Part shown: piece after piece, positions 1 through 8,208 of the stretch
Numbering within the stretch: position 1 is the first letter of the stretch
How the letters are laid out: each line of letters starts with the position of its first letter
Source of the DNA: Mycobacterium sp.
GTDB lineage: Bacteria; Actinomycetota; Actinomycetes; Mycobacteriales; Mycobacteriaceae
DNA length: 64,000 nucleotides
NCBI GenBank assembly: GCA_018882965.1
Contig: VEQY01000006.1
Span: 24,871-88,870 of the forward strand
Direction of reading: 5' to 3'
Position numbers and translations under genes: made by a program
Notes under the pieces: model-generated
What the model saw: only the letters and a program-made list of their open reading frames with translations
What the model was told of the DNA's origin: nothing
Database searches by the model: none

Positions 1-2
1 GC

Positions 3-335
3 TCCACGACCGGCACTGTCACTGCGATGCCGGGGCAGTCCACCTACACCGCCGCCAAAGCGGCCGTGGTGGGACTGTCCCGCGCACTGGCGCTGGAGGT
101 GATCGGCAGCGGTGTGACCGTCAATGTGGTCGCGCCCGGGTACATCGCCACCGGCTCGCAACTGGCCTTCGAGAAGGCCGCCGCGCTGGCGGGGCCGGCG
201 GGCCGCAGCGGAACCCCCGCCGAGATCGCCGCCTGCGTCGCTTTCCTGGCCCACGAGTCGGCGTCCTTCGTCACCGGGGCGGTGCTGGTCGCCGACGGCG
301 GGCACAACCTGCCGGAGGCCTGGCCCCCCGGCTAG
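3..335 (+). CDS. SDR-family oxidoreductase, C-terminal part (5' end outside window)
   Basis: Partial gene whose start lies to the left of the window; the frame is open from base 3 to the TAG at 333-335. The product is the C-terminal half of a classical short-chain dehydrogenase/reductase. The catalytic Ser region is followed by the Tyr-x-x-x-Lys signature (STYTAAKAAVVGLSRALA), then the N-V-V-A-P-G-Y-I loop that closes over the cofactor, and the usual SxFVTGAVLVADGGH C-terminus. The GxxxGxG cofactor site is not in view, so NAD versus NADP preference and substrate cannot be judged; the FabG-like tail fits many 3-oxoacyl or alcohol dehydrogenases. It converges on the STAS-like gene with a gap of about 17 bp. 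Confidence 0.9.
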   Translation, partial: STTGTVTAMPGQSTYTAAKAAVVGLSRALALEVIGSGVTVNVVAPGYIATGSQLAFEKAAALAGPAGRSGTPAEIAACVAFLAHESASFVTGAVLVADGGHNLPEAWPPG

Positions 336-352
336 TCTCGCCTGGTCCTGGC

Positions 353-763
353 CTAGTCCTGGCCGCCCCCGAGGATCCAGCGCTGGGCGGCCTCAACGGC
401 GCCGGCCGGAAAGTGTTTGATCTCGGCGGACGTGAAGTGCGACGTGAGGTGCTCGGCCACGTCGCCCAGCGGGGAGTCGGTGACGACCGCGATCTTCTGG
501 ACGTGCCGGTGGTGATCGCGTACGAAACGCAGGTGGGTGACCATCGCGGCGAAACCGTCCCATCCGGGGAAACTCTTCGCGTCGATGATCAGGCCGTTGA
601 GATCGCCGTGCTTGTCGATGTCCGGGTCGACCGCGGCGGCGAGCGTGGTGAAGTCGTGCTTGTCCAGCGCGGATTTCGGCTGGACGGTCAGGATGCGGGT
701 CAGGTCGTCGAGGTGGTAGTCGATCACCGCATGATCATGGTCCGGCCGCAGCCCCGAAACCAA
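353..763 (-). CDS. STAS/SpoIIAA-like small protein
   Basis: About 136 residues resembling the SpoIIAA-like (STAS/SEC14) family: a beta strand, an acidic segment (DIDKHGDLNGLIIDAKSFPG) and an alpha-helix around residues 70-90, as in lipid- or nucleotide-binding STAS folds. No enzyme motif is visible. I chose a TTG at 761-763 because an open frame further upstream would run deep into the dehalogenase gene; this leaves a 5 bp gap to that gene's stop, so the two are probably co-transcribed and translationally coupled. There is no good Shine-Dalgarno. Function unknown. The start is the uncertain part. Confidence 0.7.
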   Translation of the reverse strand: MVSGLRPDHDHAVIDYHLDDLTRILTVQPKSALDKHDFTTLAAAVDPDIDKHGDLNGLIIDAKSFPGWDGFAAMVTHLRFVRDHHRHVQKIAVVTDSPLGDVAEHLTSHFTSAEIKHFPAGAVEAAQRWILGGGQD

Positions 764-768
764 GGGTC

Positions 769-1686
769 CTAAGTCCCGGGCCCGTCCAGCCACTCCAGCA
801 GGCGGCGGGCCAGTTCCGGTCCGGCGTCCTCCTGGATGAAGTGCCCGGCGTTGATGCGCGCGTGCGGCTGGCCCTTGGCTCCGGGGATGTGCGCGATCAG
901 CGGAGCGTCGGCTCGGCCAAGGATGGGGTCGCGGGCACCGAACACACACAGCACCGGTTTGCTCCACTGCCCCAGGACCTCCCAGGCCGCGCGGTTGGCC
1001 GGGACCGCGGGATCGGAGGGCGAGGTGGGCACCAGTTGCGGGAAGGCCCGCGCACCAGCCTGGAAGCGCTTGTCCGGGAACGGGGCGTCGTAGCCCGCGC
1101 GAACGGCTTTGGGCACGGGGTGCACAGTCGCGCGGTCAACCAGCCAGCCGGCGGGCAGCACCGGAGAGTACTTCGCGAACATCCGCCAGATCCGGAAGGC
1201 TGCAGGCACCGGCCGGTCGGCGATGGGCAGGAAGCCGTTCGCGATGAACAGCCTGGCGAACCGGTCGGGGTTCTCCGCGGCCACCCGAAGGCCGATCAGC
1301 GAGCCCCAGTCCTGCACGACGACGGTGACCTCGCGCAGATCCAGTTCGGTCAGCCAGCAGGTCACCCAGTCGACGTGCCGCTGATAGGTGTAGTCCTGCG
1401 GCCGGGTGGGTTTATCCGAGCGCCCGAAGCCGATCAGATCCGGAGCCAGCACCCGATACCCGGCATCGGCCAGCGGACCGATCATCGTGCGATAGAGGTA
1501 ACTCCAGGTCGGCTCGCCGTGCAGCAACACGATGGGCGTTGCATCCCGCGGTCCCTCGTCGAGGTAGTGCAGGCGCAGCGGCTGGCCCTCGGAGGCGACG
1601 ACGTCGAGGTAGTGCGGCGCAAAGGAAAAGCCGGACAGGCCCGCGAAGCGGGATTCAGGCGTTCGCACAACGTCGACGCGATCCAT
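769..1686 (-). CDS. haloalkane dehalogenase-like alpha/beta hydrolase
   Basis: A 305-residue alpha/beta hydrolase of the haloalkane dehalogenase type, which hydrolyses carbon-halogen bonds to an alcohol and halide. The oxyanion-hole motif HGEPTW lies at residues 56-61, with Trp61 usable as a halide-binding residue. The nucleophile elbow VVQDWGS has Asp126, with Trp127 following, as in subfamily I enzymes. The base is His282 in AGHFIQED. Aspartate rather than serine as nucleophile separates it from esterases. The best match I recall is the mycobacterial DhmA/DmbC-like group; the physiological substrate is unknown. The ATG at 1684-1686 sits 6 nt after a TAAATT -10 element, so the mRNA is probably leaderless. 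It is divergent from the nuclease gene that follows. Confidence 0.85.
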   Translation of the reverse strand: MDRVDVVRTPESRFAGLSGFSFAPHYLDVVASEGQPLRLHYLDEGPRDATPIVLLHGEPTWSYLYRTMIGPLADAGYRVLAPDLIGFGRSDKPTRPQDYTYQRHVDWVTCWLTELDLREVTVVVQDWGSLIGLRVAAENPDRFARLFIANGFLPIADRPVPAAFRIWRMFAKYSPVLPAGWLVDRATVHPVPKAVRAGYDAPFPDKRFQAGARAFPQLVPTSPSDPAVPANRAAWEVLGQWSKPVLCVFGARDPILGRADAPLIAHIPGAKGQPHARINAGHFIQEDAGPELARRLLEWLDGPGT

Positions 1687-1692
1687 GCGCGC

Positions 1693-1698
1693 AATTTA
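1693..1698 (-). promoter_or_regulatory. -10 element of the dehalogenase gene (leaderless)
   Basis: TAAATT on the minus strand, followed by 6 nt and then the ATG at 1686. This spacing places the transcription start at or next to the start codon. Confidence 0.55.
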
Positions 1699-1719
1699 AG
1701 CACTGAGGGAACCGCCACA

Positions 1720-3441
1720 ATGGAAGCTATGACTCGACGCCCGATCCTGTTAGGCGCCTACGCGGCCAAGCAGTGCCCGGTGCGGGTCCACCACGACTTC
1801 GACACGCGTGTTCCCAGGGTCGACTGGGCGCCATCCCCCGAGCTTCAAGCCCGCTTCGAAGCTGGCCGCGTCTTTGAGGACCGGACCCGTTCACTGCTGG
1901 CTGACACGCACGCCGGTGCGATGGTCATCGACCCCGCGCTCAGTCCGGCGGAAGCCGTCGCCAGCACGCTCGCGGCGATGGCCGAGGGTGCCCCGCTGAT
2001 CATCAACGCCTGGCTGCCCGATGACGAGGGCGGCGGACGAAAGGGCAGGCCCGACATCCTGATCGGACTCGATGGTGGCTACCTGCCGGCTGAGGTCAAA
2101 AACCATGTCACGCTCAAAGCGGCCAAAAGGGCCACGGCGGTCGTATCGCGGGCCGACGCTCCGACTGAACGACTGGCGATCGGCGGATGGTCATCGGCGG
2201 CCAAGCACCGCTTCAGCGACGGTATGCAACTGGCCCACTACACCCGGATGCTGCAAGCCTGCGGACGTCATGCCGGACCTCTCTGGGGTGCGGTTCTCGG
2301 CACGACCCAGGCTGCCTGGTCCCCCGACGACGAGGATCCGAGTGCGCTCTTCGTCTGGATCGACCTCAACGAGCCTCTCTACGAGACGTTCTCGCGGAGC
2401 GAGGGCCGGAAAGTTCGTTCCCTGCTGGAACGCTACGACCACGAACACGGTTTCCGACTCGCCGTTGCCGACACCGCAGTTCGTATCGTCGGCGGACCTG
2501 ACGACCCGCCTCCTCTCGTGCAGCCCATCGGGCAGGACGAATGTAACCAGTGCCCCTATGGTGCGATGTGCGCCGATCTCATGGGCCCTGACGACCCGTC
2601 CACCGCGATCACCGAGGGCCGACTGTCTCCGCGGGAGTATCAGGTGCTTCGTCAGTTGGGAATCGACACCACGGCGGCCCTGTCGGCAGTCAACCCCGAC
2701 GACGCCGAGTTCTTCGACGAGTACTACGCCGAAGTCAGTGACCAAAGCCGCGATAGGGTGCGCAGGCGTCTCAGAACGGTTGTCGACCGCGCCCGAATGA
2801 TCTGCAACGGTCAGGACATCGTCCGCCTAGGCTCAGGACCAGTTGACGTACCCCGGGCTGACATCGAGATCGACCTGGATGTCGAAAGCGACAGCGACAA
2901 CAGGGTTTACCTGTGGGGCGTGCGAATCCGTGACGGCGAAAGAGAGTCGACTGCCCGATACGTCAGTGACTTCACCGACTGGGACCCGCTCGACCCGGAA
3001 CGGGAACGGGAGCTCGCTCATCGATTCGTCGCGTGGCTGCGAGAGCAGAGACAGGTGGCCGCTGCCGCCGGCCGGACGATCGCGGTGTTCCACTGGACGG
3101 AGTACGAAATCACCCGGCTGCGAGCCATTCTCGGCCAGGAGGAGATCGCCGACCTGATCGATCCGACTGACGGAGTCTTCGTCGATTTGCACAAAGTCTT
3201 CAAGGCGAACTTTTTCTCCGCGCACGGGGCGAAACTCAAAGTCGTCGCCCCTGTGTTTGGTTTTGCGTGGCGTGTCGCTGATCCGGGAGGGGGAATTTCC
3301 CAGCTCTACCTTGCGAAGGTCCATCAAGGTTCGGGACCGAGGGAGATCGAAGAGGCCATAGAATGGCTGCTGTCCTACAACGAAGATGACACCGCGGCAA
3401 CCGCGCGGATTCGCGACGGTATGCGGGAATGGACGGACTGA
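1720..3441 (+). CDS. TM0106-family RecB-like nuclease with C-terminal RNase H-like domain
   Basis: 573 residues with two nuclease folds. The N-terminal half is a PD-(D/E)xK nuclease: Asp112 in GRPDILIG, Glu125-x-Lys127 in PAEVKNH, and a QxxxY motif at Gln170-Tyr174. A single cysteine near the N-terminus (Cys19) and a Cys-x2-Cys-x5-Cys group (275, 278, 284) match the 4Fe-4S iron staple of AddB/Cas4-type nucleases. The C-terminal half looks like the YprB RNase_H_2 (DEDD exonuclease) domain, with Asp387-x-Glu389 in IDLDVES and a Y-N-x-D-D motif near residues 553-557. The family is annotated only as a putative nuclease. ATG at 1720 is preceded by GAGGGA with good spacing; the longer open frame to the left is antisense to the dehalogenase and was discarded. 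The role is probably DNA end processing or repair, by inference. Confidence 0.85.
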   Translation: MEAMTRRPILLGAYAAKQCPVRVHHDFDTRVPRVDWAPSPELQARFEAGRVFEDRTRSLLADTHAGAMVIDPALSPAEAVASTLAAMAEGAPLIINAWLPDDEGGGRKGRPDILIGLDGGYLPAEVKNHVTLKAAKRATAVVSRADAPTERLAIGGWSSAAKHRFSDGMQLAHYTRMLQACGRHAGPLWGAVLGTTQAAWSPDDEDPSALFVWIDLNEPLYETFSRSEGRKVRSLLERYDHEHGFRLAVADTAVRIVGGPDDPPPLVQPIGQDECNQCPYGAMCADLMGPDDPSTAITEGRLSPREYQVLRQLGIDTTAALSAVNPDDAEFFDEYYAEVSDQSRDRVRRRLRTVVDRARMICNGQDIVRLGSGPVDVPRADIEIDLDVESDSDNRVYLWGVRIRDGERESTARYVSDFTDWDPLDPERERELAHRFVAWLREQRQVAAAAGRTIAVFHWTEYEITRLRAILGQEEIADLIDPTDGVFVDLHKVFKANFFSAHGAKLKVVAPVFGFAWRVADPGGGISQLYLAKVHQGSGPREIEEAIEWLLSYNEDDTAATARIRDGMREWTD

Positions 3442-3447
3442 AGGGGC

Positions 3448-4749
3448 CTAGCCGCCGAGGGACGCAGGGGCTGCAGTGGGCGGCGGAAGCGCGCTGCCCC
3501 TGACCCACTGGTCCCATGGCAGGCTCCAGTCGCCGTTGTGGGTGTGTTCCAGAGGGGGGCCGCCGGTGAAGCGCACTTCCACCGGATCACCCGGTTGGAC
3601 GAAGTCGAAGTACCACTTCGCGTTCTCGCCGCTGAGATTCAGGCAGCCGTGAGACACATTGGTGTTGCCCTGAGCCCAGATGGTGTCGTCGAGCTGATGC
3701 AGATAGATGCCGTCGAGGCTGATCCGCACGGCGTAGCCGATCTTGCGTTTGTAGCTGTCCGCCGATCCGGGGGGAACGCCGTAGGTGGCCGAGTCCATGG
3801 TGACCACCTCGCCCTTGTCGATCACCGTGTACGTGCCCGCCGGTGTCCACCAGTGGAACGTCCTACCCGCGATGACCGAGGTGCCGCCACGTCCCATCGA
3901 CGTCGGCATGGTGCGGACCAGCCTGCCGTTCTCGAAGACGCTGATCTGCTTGGTGATGTCATTGGCGATGGCGATTCGGGAGTCGCCGATGGTGAAACGC
4001 GCCTTCGCATCGGCCTGGCCGTAGAGACCTTCGCCCAGCTTCAGACCGAACATGTTGGCCTCGACGGTCACCGTCGTTCCCGGCGCGTAGTAGTCCTTGG
4101 GTCGCCAATGCGCGGAGTAGTCGTTGACCCAGTACCAGGAACCCTGAACCGGCGGAGAGGTCGTCACGACCAGATTCTTCTCGGCCAGAGCCCGGTCTGT
4201 GACGGGCTCGTCGAAACGGGCGATGACCACGGTGCCGACGCCGTAACGCACATCCTCGCGGAAGGCGAATCCACCCGGAACCTCGAGGTAGGGGTGGACG
4301 AAGGTGGTGGGCACCAGCGTCGAGAAGGTGCTGGTGCGCGTCAGCGGCACACCGCTGGTGCTGACCGAATCGACGGTCATGGTGTAGGTGCGCGAGAATT
4401 CCAATCGCCCGGTCGGTTCCCAGCTCCGGCGGTCGGGGGCGATCGAACCGGGCACCTCGTTGCCCCAGTCGTCGAGCAGGGCAACCTTGGTGATCCTGCC
4501 GTCGAGCACGTCGGCTGTGGGCCTGACCACCGGGCTGAGACCCTCGGCGCCGTTGAAGGGGGCCAGGCCCAGCAGCGGGGGCCTGGGCGCGGCCGGCGGG
4601 TGCTGTTCTGCGGCCGCGGTGGCCGTCGGCGTCTTGCAGCCACCGGCGCAACCGGGGATCCCCGCGACGTCGCTGGCCAGCACTCCGAGCAGCAACGCGA
4701 CCACGGCAAGGCTCACCGTTCTCGCGCGACGCGGGAGGGGCACCGACAT
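3448..4749 (-). CDS. L,D-transpeptidase lipoprotein (LdtMt5/LprQ-like)
   Basis: About 433 residues. An N-terminal hydrophobic signal segment ends in Cys residues (AGIPGC), suggesting a lipoprotein. Immunoglobulin-like domains of the mycobacterial Ldt type follow, and then the YkuD catalytic domain. The catalytic signature is SHGCLNLS with Cys near residue 369; the His of GIYLHQLDD lies upstream. These enzymes form 3-3 cross-links in peptidoglycan on the outer face of the membrane and are targets of carbapenems. The long tail after the catalytic domain, rich in Trp and Pro, resembles LdtMt5 more than LdtMt2, but I cannot align them here. ATG at 4747-4749 was chosen over the TTG just before it. 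It converges on the nuclease gene with a 6 bp gap. Confidence 0.9.
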   Translation of the reverse strand: MSVPLPRRARTVSLAVVALLLGVLASDVAGIPGCAGGCKTPTATAAAEQHPPAAPRPPLLGLAPFNGAEGLSPVVRPTADVLDGRITKVALLDDWGNEVPGSIAPDRRSWEPTGRLEFSRTYTMTVDSVSTSGVPLTRTSTFSTLVPTTFVHPYLEVPGGFAFREDVRYGVGTVVIARFDEPVTDRALAEKNLVVTTSPPVQGSWYWVNDYSAHWRPKDYYAPGTTVTVEANMFGLKLGEGLYGQADAKARFTIGDSRIAIANDITKQISVFENGRLVRTMPTSMGRGGTSVIAGRTFHWWTPAGTYTVIDKGEVVTMDSATYGVPPGSADSYKRKIGYAVRISLDGIYLHQLDDTIWAQGNTNVSHGCLNLSGENAKWYFDFVQPGDPVEVRFTGGPPLEHTHNGDWSLPWDQWVRGSALPPPTAAPASLGG

Positions 4750-5018
4750 CAACTCCGGGTCAGTTGGGTGGGTTCTTCGCTGGCGCTCAAATCATAAACG
4801 CATCCGTGGGGTCACCGGCCACTCGAGGGCCGGGGCGCTCTCTCACCAGGCCTCACCGGAGGACCTGATACGCTGTTGCTAGTCGGTCACCCGCGATTCT
4901 TCGACGTTTCCGTCGTTCTTCCAGCGACCATCCCCCGGAACCCCACCACATCATGGACGGGGTTTCACCACTGGACAGCGCGGTAAATCCGACCCCGATC
5001 CAAGCCTGAAAGGCATGC
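4750..5018 (+). promoter_or_regulatory. Intergenic region with 5' leader of the RNA helicase gene
   Basis: About 270 bp between divergent genes. A candidate -10 (TACGCT, 4869-4874) would give the helicase mRNA a leader of roughly 135 nt. Within that leader a short hairpin, CGACG-TTTC-CGTCG at 4902-4915, is followed by TTCTT. Helicase genes of this type often have long, cold-responsive leaders in other bacteria; regulation here is inference. I see no open reading frame of its own. Confidence 0.3.
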
Positions 5019-6212
5019 ATGACTACCCGGACTGACCGGACCGAACGAACAACCCCGAGACCCCAGACCACCTTCGCCGACCTGAAACTCTCCCCGACCT
5101 TCGTCGAGGTACTCGCCGCAAACGGCATCGTCGAGCCCTTCCCGATCCAAGTCGCGACACTGCCGGATTCCCTGGCCGGCCGCGACGTCCTGGGCCGCGG
5201 TAAAACAGGAAGCGGTAAAACGCTCGCCTTCGCCATACCGCTTGTCACCAGGCTGTCAGCGAAACGCAGGATCCCCTTCCGCCCCCGCGGGTTGGTGCTC
5301 GCACCGACGCGCGAGTTGGCCACTCAGATCGCTGCGACACTCCAGCCCTTGGCGGCAACTCGCAACCTGAAGGTGATGACGATCTTCGGCGGGGTGTCGC
5401 AGCATCGACAGGAGAAGGCTCTGCGAGCCGGGGTTGACATCGTCGTTGCCTGCCCGGGCAGGCTCGAGGACCTCATGGGGCAGCGCTTGATCACCCTCGA
5501 TGAGATCGACATCACCGTCATCGACGAGGCCGATCACATGGCCGACCTGGGCTTCCTGCCGGGCGTCACCAGAATCCTCGCCGCCACCCCCGCCGGAGGG
5601 CAGCGTCTGCTGTTCTCGGCAACGCTGGACAACGGGGTCGACAAACTGGTGAAGCGCTTCCTCACCAATCCGGTGGCTCACTCGGTTGACAGCCAGGAGT
5701 CGCCGGTGGAGGCGATGGTGCATCACGTTTTTCACGTTGAAAACGCCGAGGTGAAAAAACAACTGGTGCGAGCCCTCGCCTCAGGCTCTGGTCGCCGGAT
5801 CCTTTTCATGCGCACGAAGCATCAGGCTCGCAAGCTTGCCCGCCAGTTGACGGCGGCCGGCATTCCCTCCGTGGATCTGCACGGCAACCTGTCGCAACCG
5901 GCGCGCGATCGCAATCTTGCGGCTTTCGCCCGAGGCGAGACACGGGTGCTGGTTGCCACCGACATCGCCGCCCGCGGCGTGCACGTTGACGATGTCGAAC
6001 TGGTCGTGCACATCGACCCGCCGGCTGAGCACAAGGCCTATCTGCACCGTTCCGGACGGACCGCACGTGCCGGGCGAGCGGGCGACGTCGTGACCGTCGT
6101 ATTGCCCGAACAGCGCAAGGACACTGAGACATTACTGCGTAAGGCCGGTATCACGGTCCCCCCGCAGCGGGTGGTCGCTGATTCGGCCGCGGTGCGCGCT
6201 CTGGTGAACTGA
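5019..6212 (+). CDS. DEAD-box ATP-dependent RNA helicase (RhlE type)
   Basis: 397 residues with the complete DEAD-box set: Q-motif (Phe19 and Gln44), Walker A GKTGSGKT at 61-68 (Gly where most members have Ala), PTREL near 96, the DEAD box at 169-172, SAT near 205, ARGVHVDD and HRSGRTARAG. The protein ends soon after domain 2, so it is a minimal RhlE-like helicase that unwinds short RNA duplexes in mRNA or ribosome metabolism. The ATG follows GAAAGG about 6 nt upstream. It converges on a small hypothetical gene with an 8 bp gap. The long leader may carry cold-shock control, but nothing here proves it. Confidence 0.95.
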   Translation: MTTRTDRTERTTPRPQTTFADLKLSPTFVEVLAANGIVEPFPIQVATLPDSLAGRDVLGRGKTGSGKTLAFAIPLVTRLSAKRRIPFRPRGLVLAPTRELATQIAATLQPLAATRNLKVMTIFGGVSQHRQEKALRAGVDIVVACPGRLEDLMGQRLITLDEIDITVIDEADHMADLGFLPGVTRILAATPAGGQRLLFSATLDNGVDKLVKRFLTNPVAHSVDSQESPVEAMVHHVFHVENAEVKKQLVRALASGSGRRILFMRTKHQARKLARQLTAAGIPSVDLHGNLSQPARDRNLAAFARGETRVLVATDIAARGVHVDDVELVVHIDPPAEHKAYLHRSGRTARAGRAGDVVTVVLPEQRKDTETLLRKAGITVPPQRVVADSAAVRALVN

Positions 6213-6220
6213 CCCGCTCG

Positions 6221-6436
6221 CTAACGGGGTTCGGGCTCCAGCAGGTCGCCCCACGGGTCAAGACCGCATGCCCCGTAGAACCACTTGAAACAGAAGCTGC
6301 GGTCGCCCCGCTTGAGGCTGTCGGCCAACCGGCGAGTCGTCGCAGCGATCTGCTCTCGCTGTCGGCTGGTCAGCTGCGCGTCATTGAGGCCCGCGTGGAT
6401 GGTCACCGAGAGCCGATACTGGAACTGTCGGTCCAT
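6221..6436 (-). CDS. small hypothetical protein
   Basis: 71 residues with basic and aromatic character (for example SFCFKWFYGACG near the C-terminus) and two cysteines; no signal peptide, membrane segment or known motif. The first 56 bp overlap the 3' end of the NERD-helicase gene in a different frame, which suggests translational coupling or a start further downstream. Codon usage is typical of the neighbours. I do not recognise the family; the gene call rests on its position between two real genes and an open frame ending 8 bp from the helicase stop. Confidence 0.55.
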   Translation of the reverse strand: MDRQFQYRLSVTIHAGLNDAQLTSRQREQIAATTRRLADSLKRGDRSFCFKWFYGACGLDPWGDLLEPEPR

Positions 6437-8117
6437 CCGGCGACCCTAGCGGCGGGTTCTGACAGCCGATCCCCAGCCGCCGCGCCACGTCGGCTCCGCC
6501 GTACCGCGCGATGAACTCCGGGTCCCCGCACACCACCAACTGGTCGCGAGCGCGCGACAACCCCACGTATAAGCGCTCGCGCGCCCGCTCCAGGGCGTAG
6601 CGGTCATTGACCACCAGCACGATCGCACGCCGCTCGAGACCCTTGAAGCCCAGGACGTGGCCGTAGAAAACCTGCTCGGCGTCCCAGAAACTGTCCCAGT
6701 AAGCAGCGGTTCCGAGATCCTGCCGGGCGACCTGCTCGGGGTGACGGCTACCGGTGGTCAGCAAGGCGATGTCTTCGGGCCGCCAACTCTCCTCCAGCAG
6801 TCGTTCCACCTCATCGTCACCCACGTCGAAACCGTCATCGGGTCCGCACGCCACGAATCGGACCGCGGGCCCGTCACCGCCCAGGAAACGCATCTGATGA
6901 TCGACCAGTGGCTGGAAAGCGTTGGCGATCTGGCGGGTATTGCGGATGTTCTGGTCGAGGACCAGCGGTACCAGCGGAACTGGAGGGGTGCCCTGGCGGT
7001 CGAAGACCCGCTGTCCCTCGTCGCTGAAGACGAAGATTCCGCCGCTGTCGGGGTCACGCAGCGCGGCCAAGATCGGTTCCCACCAGCTGTCGGCGAAATC
7101 CTGGGCCTCGTCGACGACGATCGCGTCGAACCGCTGCCCGTCGGGCAGGCCGGTCGCGAGGTCGAGCATGAGCGCAGGCAACTCGTGCTCGAAGAACCGC
7201 GAGGTTTCCCTGGTGCGGTCGGCCTCGTCGGGAAGCTGCGGGGCACCCCACTGGATACCCAGGGAGTGGAACTCCCCGACATAGCCGGGCTGCTGGCGAC
7301 GGGACCAGCCCGAGGTGACGCGTTTGAGGTAGGAGGCGAGGCCGTGGGAGTAGCACAACAGCGCGACGCGCTCGCCGCGGGCTGCCAGCCGGCGGGCCTG
7401 CTCGACGGCAAGGAACGTCTTGCCGCTACCCGCCCCGCCTCGGACCTCCACCCTGTTGAGCAACCGGATGGCGTCGAGAATGCCGGCCTGGCGCTCAGTG
7501 AGGACATCAGCAGCATCCTCGTTGGCCAGCGCACGGGCGACGACGTCGCGCTGCGGTAGCCCCCTGCCGCCAAGGGCAAGACGTAACTGGGCTGTGGTGG
7601 TGTCCGTCAGAAGCGGAAGGTTGGTCTTCTGGCTCAGTGCCACATCCCGCAGTTTCTGACCGAGCTGGCCGATTTCGGTGCGGTCGATCACCATCCAGCG
7701 TGGACAATCCGGCAGTGCAAAACCCTGGGACAGTTCACTATTGGGCAGAACGACCACATGATTCCAGCGGGGGCGGTGCTGGGTCCACCGGGGATCGGCT
7801 TCGACGAAGTCACGCAGGGCGTAGCGGGCTTGGCGAACCTGCTGCACGGGGTCGATGCTCTTCACGCGACCGTTGCGACCACGCTGCAGCCATTGGCCGC
7901 CGTCATGCCAGACTTCACCGCCCTTGACTTCGATGCAGACGATACCGGCGCCGGCGAGGGCGACAACGAAGTCGATTTCATGGTCTTTGAGGTGATCGGT
8001 GACCCGCTGCCCGGCAACCACGAGGTCGTCTTCACCGAGTTGCTCGACGAGCTCGTCGAACACCTTGCGCTCGGCGGCGCTGGCGAATCGTGGGTTCGCG
8101 GGAAGGATGGCGGCCAT
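6381..8117 (-). CDS. NERD nuclease-UvrD-type helicase fusion
   Basis: 578 residues. Residues 10-170 form a NERD (nuclease-related) domain with the PD-(D/E)xK residues Asp49 and Glu63-x-Lys65 (EIDFVVAL...CIEVKGG). Residues 200-560 form a superfamily 1 helicase: Walker A GGAGSGKT at 227-234, Walker B VVDEAQD at 334-340, a QNIRNT motif, and motif VI ERLYVGLSRARDQLVV. The combination predicts an ATP-driven enzyme that tracks on DNA or RNA and may cut it; related proteins occur in repair and in some antiphage islands. ATG at 8115-8117 gives the start that fits NERD domains; the frame is open further upstream but antisense to the next gene. It is divergent from the peptide transporter gene, 91 bp away. 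Confidence 0.88.
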   Translation of the reverse strand: MAAILPANPRFASAAERKVFDELVEQLGEDDLVVAGQRVTDHLKDHEIDFVVALAGAGIVCIEVKGGEVWHDGGQWLQRGRNGRVKSIDPVQQVRQARYALRDFVEADPRWTQHRPRWNHVVVLPNSELSQGFALPDCPRWMVIDRTEIGQLGQKLRDVALSQKTNLPLLTDTTTAQLRLALGGRGLPQRDVVARALANEDAADVLTERQAGILDAIRLLNRVEVRGGAGSGKTFLAVEQARRLAARGERVALLCYSHGLASYLKRVTSGWSRRQQPGYVGEFHSLGIQWGAPQLPDEADRTRETSRFFEHELPALMLDLATGLPDGQRFDAIVVDEAQDFADSWWEPILAALRDPDSGGIFVFSDEGQRVFDRQGTPPVPLVPLVLDQNIRNTRQIANAFQPLVDHQMRFLGGDGPAVRFVACGPDDGFDVGDDEVERLLEESWRPEDIALLTTGSRHPEQVARQDLGTAAYWDSFWDAEQVFYGHVLGFKGLERRAIVLVVNDRYALERARERLYVGLSRARDQLVVCGDPEFIARYGGADVARRLGIGCQNPPLGSPDGPTVPVSALGDHPRGPQ

Positions 8118-8196
8118 CGGTGCCGGTGTATCACAGAGCCACGGGGGTATCGAGCCTTTCGCCCCGAGATAACGCGCGAGACCGCCCCGTGCGGCG

Positions 8197-8202
8197 TACC
8201 GT
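8197..8202 (+). promoter_or_regulatory. -10 element of the POT transporter gene (leaderless)
   Basis: TACCGT followed by 6 nt and the ATG at 8209; there is no Shine-Dalgarno, so the transcript is probably leaderless. Confidence 0.55.
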
Positions 8203-8208
8203 CCACAC

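Noticed and set aside
841..1719. N-terminal extension of the Fe-S nuclease by almost 300 residues
   Set aside because: It runs antisense through the dehalogenase gene; the ATG at 1720 has a good ribosome-binding site and starts the family's conserved part.
3538..4797. Open frame of about 419 codons opposite the L,D-transpeptidase
   Set aside because: The minus strand has a signal peptide and the SHGC active site; the opposite frame has no recognisable fold.
4902..4915. Hairpin followed by TTCTT as an intrinsic terminator
   Set aside because: The stem is only 5 bp and the T-run is broken; it lies between divergent genes, where a terminator is not expected.
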